47,089 nucleotides of DNA from positions 1 through 47,089 of the forward strand of contig JAIUNP010000003.1 of NCBI GenBank assembly GCA_020161975.1, read 5' to 3'. The DNA is from Pseudomonadota bacterium (GTDB taxonomy: Bacteria > Pseudomonadota > Alphaproteobacteria > Rhizobiales > Beijerinckiaceae). Of the stretch, positions 7,480 to 13,460 are shown in pieces (within the stretch, counting starts at the first letter, position 1; each line of letters begins with the position of its first letter). Both the position numbers and the translations under genes were made by a program. The notes under the pieces are model-generated. The model was given only the letters and a program-made list of their open reading frames with translations, did not search any database and was not told where the DNA came from.

Positions 7480-7736
7480 TTCGATTGCCCCGTCTTCGAT
7501 CCGTGCATGTCGCGGAGGTGATCACGCAAACCAGCGCGCTTCACCTTCTTGCCGCACTCGGGGCATTTCGTTTTCGGAATCGGCTTGCGATCCACGACCG
7601 GAAGGTAGGTAATCGCCCCGCGCCCGGCAGCGCAGGCGGCGGAACAATACCGAGGAAAGCCATCGCCGTCCCCGAGGTATTCACCGCAGCCCTCGCAGCA
7701 TGTGCCGTCCAGCATCATCTCTGCATACTCACCCAT
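7476..7736 (-). CDS. Two-zinc-site small protein
   Basis: This 86-aa protein carries two likely zinc sites. The first is CCEGCGEYL followed by YCSAAC (a treble-clef-like CX2C/CX3C). The second is a C2H2-like finger, CPECGKKVKRAGLRDHLRDM then H. The start MGEYAEMMLDG at 7736 overlaps the stop of the tiny upstream gene. Such small zinc proteins are frequent in phage early operons and may bind DNA or a host protein; no specific role can be assigned. Confidence 0.6.
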   Translation of the reverse strand: MGEYAEMMLDGTCCEGCGEYLGDGDGFPRYCSAACAAGRGAITYLPVVDRKPIPKTKCPECGKKVKRAGLRDHLRDMHGSKTGQSK

Positions 7737-7807
7737 CACCTGCTCCTCTCGTTCCGTTCCAGCCGCACGCGGGCGGCCTCGATCAGTGCTTCGGCTCCGG
7801 GGGTCAT
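7736..7807 (-). CDS. 23-residue peptide in the early operon
   Basis: A very short frame encodes MTPGAEALIEAARVRLERNE plus three more residues, an amphipathic helix. Its ATG overlaps the stop of the upstream gene (ATGA) and its TGA overlaps the ATG of the downstream zinc protein (one base). Without it there would be a 67-base gap in an otherwise gapless operon, so it is probably translated, at least as a coupling leader. Confidence 0.4.
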   Translation of the reverse strand: MTPGAEALIEAARVRLERNERSR

Positions 7808-8088
7808 TGGCGCGCCTTCCGCGCAGCCATGACCGCGCGCAGATCGGCCAGCGTTTCGGCCTCGTCCTCGCCATCCCTGCCGTATTCGTGAGCCAGCCAG
7901 ACCACTTCCAGCATGTCGGCCAATTCCTGCGGGCAGTCGAACCACAGGGCTAGGTCATCGTTGGTCACGATTTCCAGCCTGTAAGGCGGCAGTTTTGCCG
8001 TCTCAAACGGCTTGCGCGGCTGATAGGCGTTGACCTCGGTGATGGTCAGCGCGTCGATCCTCTCGATCCTCACTTCGACATAGGACAT
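7804..8088 (-). CDS. Hypothetical phage protein
   Basis: This 94-aa protein begins MSYVEVRIERIDALTITEVN. The N-terminal half is beta-rich and the C-terminal half acidic and helical (FDCPQELADMLEVVWLAHEY). It abuts the upstream membrane gene (stop TAA immediately adjacent). No family recognised. Confidence 0.5.
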   Translation of the reverse strand: MSYVEVRIERIDALTITEVNAYQPRKPFETAKLPPYRLEIVTNDDLALWFDCPQELADMLEVVWLAHEYGRDGEDEAETLADLRAVMAARKARQ

Positions 8089-8226
8089 TTATTTGCACTC
8101 CATGATGAGGTTTGAATAGGTCGCCGCTGCGATCAGGACGATCAGCGTGATGGCGGAGGTGATCTGTGTCGCACGCCACATGAAGCGCGCCTCGCGCAGC
8201 ATGGCTTCGGCATCTTCGGGGGCCAT
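8089..8226 (-). CDS. One-helix membrane protein
   Basis: This 45-aa protein begins MAPEDAEAMLREARFMWRAT and has one hydrophobic span (ITSAITLIVLIAAATYSNLI) near the C-terminus. It and the next upstream gene are both tiny proteins with an acidic helix followed by one membrane span, suggesting a duplicated or paired membrane module. Starts overlap by one base. Function unknown. Confidence 0.5.
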   Translation of the reverse strand: MAPEDAEAMLREARFMWRATQITSAITLIVLIAAATYSNLIMECK

Positions 8227-8354
8227 CACGACACCCACGACAGCAGGCTCACCCCGACCGCCAGCCCGCACAGCGCGCAAAGGCCGTGGGTGACGATCAT
8301 CAGCAGCGGGCGTTCCATGGCGCGGAGGAGGGCGTTGATATCGTCAGGCTGCAT
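8226..8354 (-). CDS. One-helix membrane protein
   Basis: This 42-aa protein begins MQPDDINALLRAMERPLLMI and has a C-terminal hydrophobic span (LLMIVTHGLCALCGLAVGVS). It follows the first gene of the operon with a one-base overlap. The layout parallels the adjacent 45-aa protein. Function unknown. Confidence 0.5.
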   Translation of the reverse strand: MQPDDINALLRAMERPLLMIVTHGLCALCGLAVGVSLLSWVS

Positions 8355-8635
8355 CACGCCACCTCCGCCAAGTCGATCATTGCGGGGGTCAGCACGCGAT
8401 TGCGCCAGCACTCATCGGCAATTGCAACGGGCAGGCGAACAATGATGCCGTCGCGCCCGGCCCAACGTTTGGCGCCGATGATGTCGTGAATAACCGCCGT
8501 CACCTTCCAGTAGGGTTGACCGTCCGGGCAAGACGGATGGTCCGCGATGAGGTTGGCGCAGACACAGGCTTCTGCGTCATCAGCGACGGAAGCGGGCTGG
8601 CCGGTCGGAGTGGATTCGATGGGGGAGTGGAACAT
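8354..8635 (-). CDS. First gene of the leftward early operon, hypothetical
   Basis: This 93-aa protein begins MFHSPIESTPTGQPASVADD and contains CVCANLIADHPSCPDG and WAGRDGIIVRLPVAI. An AGGAGG element about seven bases before the ATG at 8635 favours this start over one 16 codons upstream, which would lie inside the promoter. It is the first gene after the left operator and thus sits in the position of lambda N, but nothing in the sequence suggests an antiterminator. Confidence 0.55.
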   Translation of the reverse strand: MFHSPIESTPTGQPASVADDAEACVCANLIADHPSCPDGQPYWKVTAVIHDIIGAKRWAGRDGIIVRLPVAIADECWRNRVLTPAMIDLAEVA

Positions 8636-8660
8636 TGAAGCCTCCTGTTGAGGATGCTTC

Positions 8661-8690
8661 TTTGTATTTGGCCATATGGCCAACTGTCAA
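8661..8690 (-). promoter_or_regulatory. Left early promoter (pL-like)
   Basis: On the minus strand a perfect -35 TTGACA lies at 8690-8685, and a moderate -10 TACAAA at 8666-8661 with an 18-base spacer. It is positioned to transcribe the leftward early operon. The spacer is filled almost exactly by the palindromic operator at 8668-8683, so a bound repressor would block RNA polymerase. Confidence 0.6.
8668..8683. promoter_or_regulatory. Operator OL1
   Basis: TTGGCCATATGGCCAA is a perfect 16-bp palindrome between the -35 and -10 boxes of the leftward promoter. Closely related sites flank the repressor gene on the other side, which marks it as a CI-repressor operator. Confidence 0.7.
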
Positions 8691-8697
8691 CTATAAA

Positions 8698-8713
8698 ATT
8701 GCCAAATGGCCAA
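8698..8713. promoter_or_regulatory. Operator OL2 (imperfect)
   Basis: ATTGCCAAATGGCCAA repeats the right half of OL1 exactly and its left half imperfectly. It starts 30 bp from the OL1 start, about three helical turns, which would allow cooperative binding by repressor dimers on one DNA face. Confidence 0.55.
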
Positions 8714-8808
8714 CTGGGCGCCGTGGTTATGTTGGTGGTTGCTATGGTTCTGGATTCGCGGGGTGAGAATCATGCGGGTCGGGCGATGCCGCAAGGGCGG
8801 GCTGGACC

Positions 8809-9105
8809 CTAGTCCAGGCTTAGGCGCCGTCGCCGCGCATAGTCTTCAACCATCGTGTCCGTGATGTCGTCTGGGTAGCACAGCGGAGATCGACCCCCAG
8901 GCTTGCTGTAGGCGCTCCTCTTGCCGCAAGACCGACCGGCACGGTCCCGATTATAGGGACAAGGGCAGCTCCCGGGGTATTCCAAGAGCGAGTCTTCTAT
9001 CATCATCTGCTTTATTTCCGACGTCGAGAAAGCGCGCGCGCCGTGGCCGATCATCACAAAAATGATGAGGGCAACCAAGGCGGGCGCGGCTCGCGTCGAT
9101 TTCAT
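8809..9105 (-). CDS. Small exported Cys-rich protein, candidate lysogenic conversion gene
   Basis: This 98-aa protein begins MKSTRAAPALVALIIFVMIG and has a typical signal peptide, with probable cleavage after GARA. The mature part has a Cys-rich motif SCPCPYNRDRAGRSCGKRS then SPLCYPDDIT and a basic C-terminus. The same motif is familiar from small exported proteins of alphaproteobacteria with no known role. It is encoded downstream of the repressor in the same direction, so it is probably expressed in lysogens. A start 13 codons upstream is less likely because it would precede the signal peptide. Confidence 0.6.
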   Translation of the reverse strand: MKSTRAAPALVALIIFVMIGHGARAFSTSEIKQMMIEDSLLEYPGSCPCPYNRDRAGRSCGKRSAYSKPGGRSPLCYPDDITDTMVEDYARRRRLSLD

Positions 9106-9118
9106 GCCGATGTGCGGC

Positions 9119-9268
9119 TTAGTGGCAGTGAACGAAGCCTGCACTGTTATCCATGTGGCAACATTGACCTGGAGGCGAGGATTTTCTGCACCCTCCGCCG
9201 TGAGCGAGCGCCTGAAATCCCGTCAGCGAAGAGCCAAGAACGACCACAGCAACGATGATAGCTTTCAT
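9119..9268 (-). CDS. Small exported His/Cys protein (YHYH-like)
   Basis: This 49-aa protein begins MKAIIVAVVVLGSSLTGFQA, a signal peptide ending at ALA, and its mature part is only about 26 residues with HGGGCRKSSPPGQCCHMDN and a terminal HCH. It resembles short YHYH-type peptides and could bind metal. A good AAGGGAG element lies before the ATG. It sits between the repressor gene and the second exported-protein gene, all in one direction. Confidence 0.55.
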   Translation of the reverse strand: MKAIIVAVVVLGSSLTGFQALAHGGGCRKSSPPGQCCHMDNSAGFVHCH

Positions 9269-9288
9269 GTAGTATCTCCCTTGAAATG

Positions 9289-9921
9289 TTAAACTTTTCG
9301 TCCAACCCAAAGGACACGCCCGATCACGTCGAGGTCTTCCTTTGGCATATCCAGGTCGCGGTAGGAGGGATGATCCGAAATCACCATGACGTTCCCGCGC
9401 TGGGCGGATCGACCGACCCGCTTGATGTGAAGCACGTCATCGAAGCGGATCACGAACAGCCCGTCGAAGCTGAGGCTGTTTTTGGTCCGGTCCACTAGGA
9501 CATGATCGTCATCCAGAAGGGTGGGCTCCATTGAGTGCCCCTTGACGCGGATAATCGCCAGATCGGCGGGCTTTGCGTCCGTCATGCGCCGCAGGAAGGC
9601 CGCATCGAACGCCATGTTGCACAGCACTTGCTCGCCATCGACAACTGCGCCATGACCGGCGCTGGCCTCAACGTCGTAAACCGCCACCAGCCCTGCGTCC
9701 GCTTGGCTTTGGCTCCCTGAATCGCTGGTCATGGTGATGCCAAGCGCCCGCGAAAGGGCGGCGGCGTTCTCGGCGCTCGTGGATGAGTCCTCGCGGCGTT
9801 TCAGCTTGTTGATCACGTCGTAGCTCACGCCTGAAACTCTGGAGAGTTCGGCCATACTGATGCCGGACTCTGCCATGGTTTCCAGAATCTGGTCGCGAAA
9901 TGTCTTCTTGCTCATGGGCAT
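9289..9921 (-). CDS. CI-like phage repressor with S24 peptidase domain
   Basis: The protein (210 aa from this start) has an N-terminal HTH (SGISMAELSRVSGVSYDVIN, residues about 18-37) and a C-terminal LexA/S24 domain with the nucleophile motif VKGHSMEPTL and the base motif in VLHIKRVGR. It should hold the prophage silent and be inactivated through RecA-stimulated self-cleavage; an obvious Ala-Gly site lies in VEASAGHG. The start at 9921 is chosen because AGAGGG lies eight bases upstream; starts at 9927 and 9915 are possible. Paired operators lie upstream and beyond the two genes downstream. Confidence 0.88.
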   Translation of the reverse strand: MPMSKKTFRDQILETMAESGISMAELSRVSGVSYDVINKLKRREDSSTSAENAAALSRALGITMTSDSGSQSQADAGLVAVYDVEASAGHGAVVDGEQVLCNMAFDAAFLRRMTDAKPADLAIIRVKGHSMEPTLLDDDHVLVDRTKNSLSFDGLFVIRFDDVLHIKRVGRSAQRGNVMVISDHPSYRDLDMPKEDLDVIGRVLWVGRKV

Positions 9922-9944
9922 AAGCATGTCCCTCTGGACGCTGC

Positions 9945-9973
9945 AGTCTACTGGCCAATTGGCCTTGACTTAA
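9945..9973 (-). promoter_or_regulatory. Repressor promoter (pRM-like)
   Basis: On the minus strand TTAAGT (9973-9968) and TAGACT (9950-9945) are 17 bases apart and point at the repressor gene. The -35 is weak, as expected for an activated maintenance promoter. Operator OR1 fills its spacer, so the repressor could limit its own synthesis. Confidence 0.4.
9951..9966. promoter_or_regulatory. Operator OR1
   Basis: CTGGCCAATTGGCCTT contains a perfect 12-bp palindrome at 9953-9964 (GGCCAATTGGCC). It lies in the spacer of the repressor promoter and touches the -35 of the rightward promoter. Confidence 0.65.
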
Positions 9974-9993
9974 TCTGGACAATTGGCCAGTAT
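9965..9993 (+). promoter_or_regulatory. Right early promoter (pR-like)
   Basis: A -35 TTGACT (9965-9970) is followed after 17 bases by a poor -10 CAGTAT (9988-9993). Transcription would then start at about 10000, at or next to the ATG of the first rightward gene. OR2 covers the spacer and part of the -10. Confidence 0.45.
9975..9990. promoter_or_regulatory. Operator OR2
   Basis: CTGGACAATTGGCCAG matches OR1 with one change in the left half and starts 24 bp from it. It lies within the rightward promoter, so repressor bound here would block early rightward transcription. Confidence 0.65.
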
Positions 9994-10000
9994 CCGGGCC

Positions 10001-10222
10001 ATGGCACAGGAAACCATCATCACCGAAGTCGAGGACTATTGCAGGAAGGCTGGCATCAGCCCTTCCACGCTTACGGTCCGTGTTCTTGGCAACTCGCGCT
10101 TCCTTGAGCGGATCAAGCGCAAGCTGGAGAAGGCCGACGAAGATGCGCAAAAGCTGCGCGCCTTCATGCAACAGAACCCGCCGGATGATCTCAGTCAGGT
10201 CGGGGGGCAGCAGCATGTCTGA
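10001..10222 (+). CDS. Putative Cro-position HTH protein
   Basis: This 73-aa protein begins MAQETIITEVEDYCRKAGIS; the segment SPSTLTVRVLGNSRFLERIK reads as a helix-turn-helix. It is the first gene rightward of the operators, divergent from the repressor, so by position it is the Cro counterpart. No Shine-Dalgarno sequence precedes the ATG, and the promoter would start transcription at about the ATG, suggesting a leaderless mRNA. Homologues are usually annotated only as hypothetical or HTH proteins. Confidence 0.6.
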   Translation: MAQETIITEVEDYCRKAGISPSTLTVRVLGNSRFLERIKRKLEKADEDAQKLRAFMQQNPPDDLSQVGGQQHV

Positions 10223-10550
10223 CCTTGATCAGCTTGGTTTCCGCGAGGACGATGCCCCGCGCCTGCGTGCAAGGTCTTGCCGGAATGTCGTGTCGCCACA
10301 GGATGCCGAGCGGGAGTGGATCGCGCGGATGCTGTGGAAGGCCTTCCCTGAATCCAGATCGGAAAACGAACTGGCTGACCTTGTTGCGGCACATTTCGCG
10401 GGCCGGGGCAGGGAGGTTTCGGCCCGCACGGTGCGCTACTGGCTGCGCCGCGAGACCACGCCGCATTGGCGCTATGTGGTCGAGCTGATGGCGCTGGCCG
10501 GGGCGGAGCGGGCCTTCGAGCTGATCTTCGGGACGGGTGGCAGCAAATGA
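10215..10550 (+). CDS. Putative early regulator with HTH
   Basis: This 111-aa protein begins MSDLDQLGFREDDAPRLRAR. Its second half reads as a DNA-binding domain: ELADLVAAHFAGRGREVSAR, then TVRYWLRRETTPHWRYVVEL. It overlaps the preceding gene by eight bases. By position (second after the operators) it could play the part of lambda CII, but the sequence does not show a CII domain. Confidence 0.5.
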   Translation: MSDLDQLGFREDDAPRLRARSCRNVVSPQDAEREWIARMLWKAFPESRSENELADLVAAHFAGRGREVSARTVRYWLRRETTPHWRYVVELMALAGAERAFELIFGTGGSK

Positions 10551-10678
10551 GCTTCATTTCGCGCCTGATTGAGCGGTTCCGTTTTCATCGCCGTCTTGCA
10601 GCGGAGCGGCGCTTTGTCGCTGCGCCGCGCCGGGAAAAGTTTTGCCAGCGCCACAAGCGCGATGGTGGCCGGAAATGA
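10547..10678 (+). CDS. Small basic peptide
   Basis: This 43-aa protein begins MSFISRLIERFRFHRRLAAE and is rich in Arg and aromatic residues (RREKFCQRHKRDGGRK). It overlaps both neighbours by four bases (ATGA). It may bind nucleic acid; no family is recognised. Confidence 0.45.
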   Translation: MSFISRLIERFRFHRRLAAERRFVAAPRREKFCQRHKRDGGRK

Positions 10679-11373
10679 CCGCCAGAACCAACACCATCGG
10701 GGCGATCCCTGTCGCCTCGTTTCGCAGCCGCGCCTCGATGACTGCTCTCGGCGCGGCCAACTTCCCCGGCGGCCGGAAACGGCAAGCCGCTGACCGCGCT
10801 GCCGGGGGCTTTTTCTCATACCGCGATATACCTGTTGACCTGCTGCATGAGGTTTTAGCCCTCAATTTTGAGACGGGTCGCATGTCGTGGCGCCAGCGTG
10901 GGGCCCACCTTTTTGTTGGACACAAGCCATCACCGGGAGATGCTTCCACCCGCTGGAATGGAAGATATGCCGGAGGTCCGGCGCTGGACACTATTTCGGA
11001 TCGTGGATATCGGCGCGGCACTCTGTTTGGGTTCGATGTTAAGGCTCATGTCTGTGCTTGGGCGCTAGCTTCCGGAGGCTGGTCGAGCAAACAGATTGAT
11101 CACATCAATGGCGACAGGTCGGACAATCGGCCTGAAAGCCTTCGTGAAGCAACAAACGCTGAAAACAGCCAAAATCGCGCGCGCGCATCGAACAACAGCT
11201 CAGGTTTCGTTGGCGTGATCTTCGACAAGAAGCGCGGACTGTGGCGTGCCCAGATCAAGTTCGAGGGCAAACTTAGGTTCTTGGGTGAATTTGGAGACAC
11301 CGCTTCGGCTGCCGATGCTTACAGGCTGGCCAAAGCCAAGATCCATACCTTCTGCCCTGAGGTGTCACGATGA
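10675..11373 (+). CDS. HNH endonuclease with AP2 DNA-binding domain
   Basis: This 232-aa protein has an N-terminal segment of unrelated character (residues 1-45), a domain start typical of HNH homing-type nucleases (VDLLHEVLALNFETGRMSWR), the HNH core KQIDHINGDRSDNRPESLRE followed by NAENSQNR, and an AP2 domain at about residues 178-225 (GFVGVIFDKKRGLWRAQIKF, then FLGEFGDTASAADAYRLA). Such free-standing genes cut and spread into sites of related phages. Its ATGA overlap with both neighbours is unusual for a mobile intruder. The first 45 residues may be the remnant of the gene it invaded. Confidence 0.85.
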   Translation: MTARTNTIGAIPVASFRSRASMTALGAANFPGGRKRQAADRAAGGFFSYRDIPVDLLHEVLALNFETGRMSWRQRGAHLFVGHKPSPGDASTRWNGRYAGGPALDTISDRGYRRGTLFGFDVKAHVCAWALASGGWSSKQIDHINGDRSDNRPESLREATNAENSQNRARASNNSSGFVGVIFDKKRGLWRAQIKFEGKLRFLGEFGDTASAADAYRLAKAKIHTFCPEVSR

Positions 11374-11525
11374 TGACGCCCAACAGACGCTGGGTGTCGG
11401 CGCTTCGCGCGGGCATACCATCTGACCGGGGGGCCCAGATGGCCCGCAAAGCGTGGCCCCCGCTCCTCCCAGCGGCGCGCGGTGCATCTCCTCCCTCTCT
11501 GCGCGCCGCTCCCAATTTCGCCTGA
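11370..11525 (+). CDS. Possible small protein after the HNH gene
   Basis: A 51-aa frame begins MMTPNRRWVSALRAGIPSDR and ends PAARGASPPSLRAAPNFA before TGA. Its ATG overlaps the stop of the HNH gene. The composition is rich in Pro, Ala and Arg, so it may be a shadow or a fragment of the gene interrupted by the HNH element. The span 11526-11577 holds only the leader of the next gene. Confidence 0.3.
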   Translation: MMTPNRRWVSALRAGIPSDRGAQMARKAWPPLLPAARGASPPSLRAAPNFA

Positions 11526-11577
11526 CCATGTAGCGCGCCGCTTCCGTGGCGTGCCGTCCAACGCCCCGGAGGCTCAG

Positions 11578-11904
11578 ATGCTGGATCAAAAACCGCTCTT
11601 CGATGATGCGCCGCAGGGCGACCCGAAGATGAAGAACACTGCGGCAGATGATGCCGTGCGGGACCGCGCCTACAGCGTCACAGCCGACGAGCTGCGCCAG
11701 TTCATCGAACGGGCCGAGCAACTGGCCTCGGAGAAAAAGGCCATCGCAGAGCAGGAGAAAGAGCTTTTCGCCGAGGCGAAGGGCCGCGGCTATGACACCA
11801 AGGTCATGCGCAAGGTGATTGCCCTGCGCAAGCGCAAGCCCGACGACGTTGCCGAAGAAGAAGCCGTGCTTGAGATGTATAAGCAGGCGCTGGGGATGGC
11901 GTGA
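11578..11904 (+). CDS. DUF2312 / GapR-like nucleoid-associated protein
   Basis: This 108-aa protein begins MLDQKPLFDDAPQGDPKMKN and has the full GapR-family core: VTADELRQFIERAEQLASEK, KELFAEAKGRGYDTKVMRKV and IALRKRKPDD with EEEAVLEMYKQALGMA. In Caulobacter, GapR binds overtwisted AT-rich DNA and supports topoisomerase action and replication. A phage copy in the early operon could tune host or phage DNA topology; this is inference. GGAGG precedes the ATG by a normal distance, and an upstream in-frame extension is rejected because it is Pro/Arg-rich. Confidence 0.85.
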   Translation: MLDQKPLFDDAPQGDPKMKNTAADDAVRDRAYSVTADELRQFIERAEQLASEKKAIAEQEKELFAEAKGRGYDTKVMRKVIALRKRKPDDVAEEEAVLEMYKQALGMA

Positions 11905-11908
11905 TCGG

Positions 11909-12247
11909 ATGCCGCACCCGCACAAATACGGCGCCAAGGCCGCGACGGTCGGCGCTGAACGGTTCAGCAGCCGACGCGAGGCGCGGCGGTTCACGGACCT
12001 TCAGCTTCTGGCGCGCGGCGGGGAAATCCGCGACCTGCGCCGTCAGGTGAAGATCCTTCTGCAAGGCGCCAATGGCCCGATCCTGACGCCGACCGGGCGG
12101 AAAGCCTGCTATGTCGCGGATTTTGTCTGCATCGACTGCCGCACCGGCGCGGAGGTGATCGAGGACGCCAAGGGCTTCCCGACCCCGGAATACAAGCTCA
12201 AGCGCGCCATTCTGGCCGCGCAGGGCGTCACCATCAGGGAGGTGTGA
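11909..12247 (+). CDS. DUF1064 phage nuclease-like protein
   Basis: This 112-aa protein begins MPHPHKYGAKAATVGAERFS and has the family pattern SRREARRFTDLQLLARGGEI, YVADFVCIDCRTGAEVIEDA, KGFPTPEYKLKRAIL and IREV. The E...D...ExxDxKG arrangement is that of the PD-(D/E)XK/endonuclease VII-type resolvase-like fold assigned to DUF1064. It may resolve branched phage DNA or process recombination intermediates. It sits four bases after the GapR-like gene. Confidence 0.75.
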   Translation: MPHPHKYGAKAATVGAERFSSRREARRFTDLQLLARGGEIRDLRRQVKILLQGANGPILTPTGRKACYVADFVCIDCRTGAEVIEDAKGFPTPEYKLKRAILAAQGVTIREV

Positions 12248-12249
12248 GG

Positions 12250-12735
12250 ATGGGCGAGCCCTGCAGCTTCAATCGCGAAATCTTCGCTGTCCTGTGGAAC
12301 AACCATCGCGTCCCGACGGCGCGGATCGCAGAGACCATGGGCATTACGCGGCAGGCCGTCAGTTGGCACGCCCACCACATGGGGCTGCCCAGCCGGGAGA
12401 AGCTGCGCAAGCGCAAGTCTGACCCGGCGCTGTTGAGTGAGATGTGGTTGGCCGGGGTCCGGGCGGCTGACATCGCGCGGCACTTTGGCTTGGCGCACCA
12501 CTCCTGCGCCGTCACCGCCGCCAAAAAGCTGGGGCTTCCGGGCCGCAAGCGCGGCGCCTCGGGCCGGATGAACGGTGGATGGGAGCCGAACATCACGCTG
12601 GAAGAATTTCTGGAGGCCAGACTTGGCGCGCGAATGGCGGAGGCGGCGCGGATCGAGCGTGGCGCCCTGATCAATGCCGAGATGGTGGACCAGATCGGGC
12701 GCGGCCTGATCAAGCGCGTGGGGGTGGTGCGGTGA
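12250..12735 (+). CDS. Tandem helix-turn-helix DNA-binding protein
   Basis: This 161-aa protein begins MGEPCSFNREIFAVLWNNHR and has two successive HTH-like units with similar wording: TARIAETMGITRQAVSWHAH then MGLP, and AADIARHFGLAHHSCAVTAA then LGLP. The repeated form suggests an internal duplication, as in GcrA-like or Hin-like proteins. The C-terminal part is helical. It is probably a regulator of rightward transcription. A GTG two codons upstream is a second possible start. Confidence 0.6.
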   Translation: MGEPCSFNREIFAVLWNNHRVPTARIAETMGITRQAVSWHAHHMGLPSREKLRKRKSDPALLSEMWLAGVRAADIARHFGLAHHSCAVTAAKKLGLPGRKRGASGRMNGGWEPNITLEEFLEARLGARMAEAARIERGALINAEMVDQIGRGLIKRVGVVR

Positions 12736-13460
12736 GCCTTTCGACCAAAGCCCTGTTTCGCGCGACCAAGCCCAAGGCCCGGCCGGATCGGCGGCAGGTG
12801 GCGCTTGGCGATTTCCCCGAGGCGGTGCGCCCGCGTGAGGATGTGCGGCGGGCGGATGATTTTTACCCGACCGGACAGCCCGAGGCGATCCGAGCCCTGC
12901 TGGCCCGCGATGGTGCGGCGATCCGCTCTTGCGGCGCGGTGTGGGAGCCTGCCTGCGGCGACGGGGCGCTGGTGCGCGAGTTGCGGGCGGCGGGCCTGCC
13001 TTGCGTCGCCAGTGACCTGATCGACCGGGGCTGCCCGGATGCGGCCGTGGCTGATTTCTTTGCGATGCGGGTTTCGCCCTGCCGGGCGATCATCACCAAC
13101 CCGCCCTATGACCTGATCAACGCCCGCGACGGGCGGGGGCGCTGGCTGCGCCACACGCTGGACCTGCCGGGCTGGGATTATCTGGCGCTGCTGCTGTCTG
13201 CCGATTGGGATTTCGCGCGCAGCAACGGGCTGGGCGCGCTGATCGACGCCAACCCCTACAGCTATTGCTACAAGATGCGCTGGAAACTGGATTTCACCGG
13301 CGAGGGTTCGCCGCCGCAGCGCAATGTCTGGATGGTCTGGGACCGCCGCGACCCGAGGTCGTGGCACGGGCGCGGCCCGCATCCCGAGCCGTCAATCCGC
13401 ATGATGGACCGCGACGACGCGCGGCAGGCCGAACTGGCGCTGGGGGCGCAAGCACCATGA
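12732..13460 (+). CDS. DNA N6-adenine methyltransferase
   Basis: This 242-aa protein starts at GTG overlapping the preceding stop. It shows DDFYPTGQPEAIRALL (target strand element), the SAM-binding motif I VWEPACGDGALVREL (residues about 72-86) and catalytic motif IV IITNPPYDLI (about 117-126). Such NPPY enzymes methylate adenine N6 in DNA. No restriction endonuclease is adjacent, so it is probably an orphan protecting phage DNA or altering regulation. The length is typical. Confidence 0.8.
   Translation: MSLSTKALFRATKPKARPDRRQVALGDFPEAVRPREDVRRADDFYPTGQPEAIRALLARDGAAIRSCGAVWEPACGDGALVRELRAAGLPCVASDLIDRGCPDAAVADFFAMRVSPCRAIITNPPYDLINARDGRGRWLRHTLDLPGWDYLALLLSADWDFARSNGLGALIDANPYSYCYKMRWKLDFTGEGSPPQRNVWMVWDRRDPRSWHGRGPHPEPSIRMMDRDDARQAELALGAQAP

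Noticed and set aside
8802-8817. Hairpin CTGGAC/GTCCAG at the end of the exported-protein gene
   Set aside because: It is a 6-bp stem over the stop codon with no T-run on the minus strand, too weak to call a terminator.
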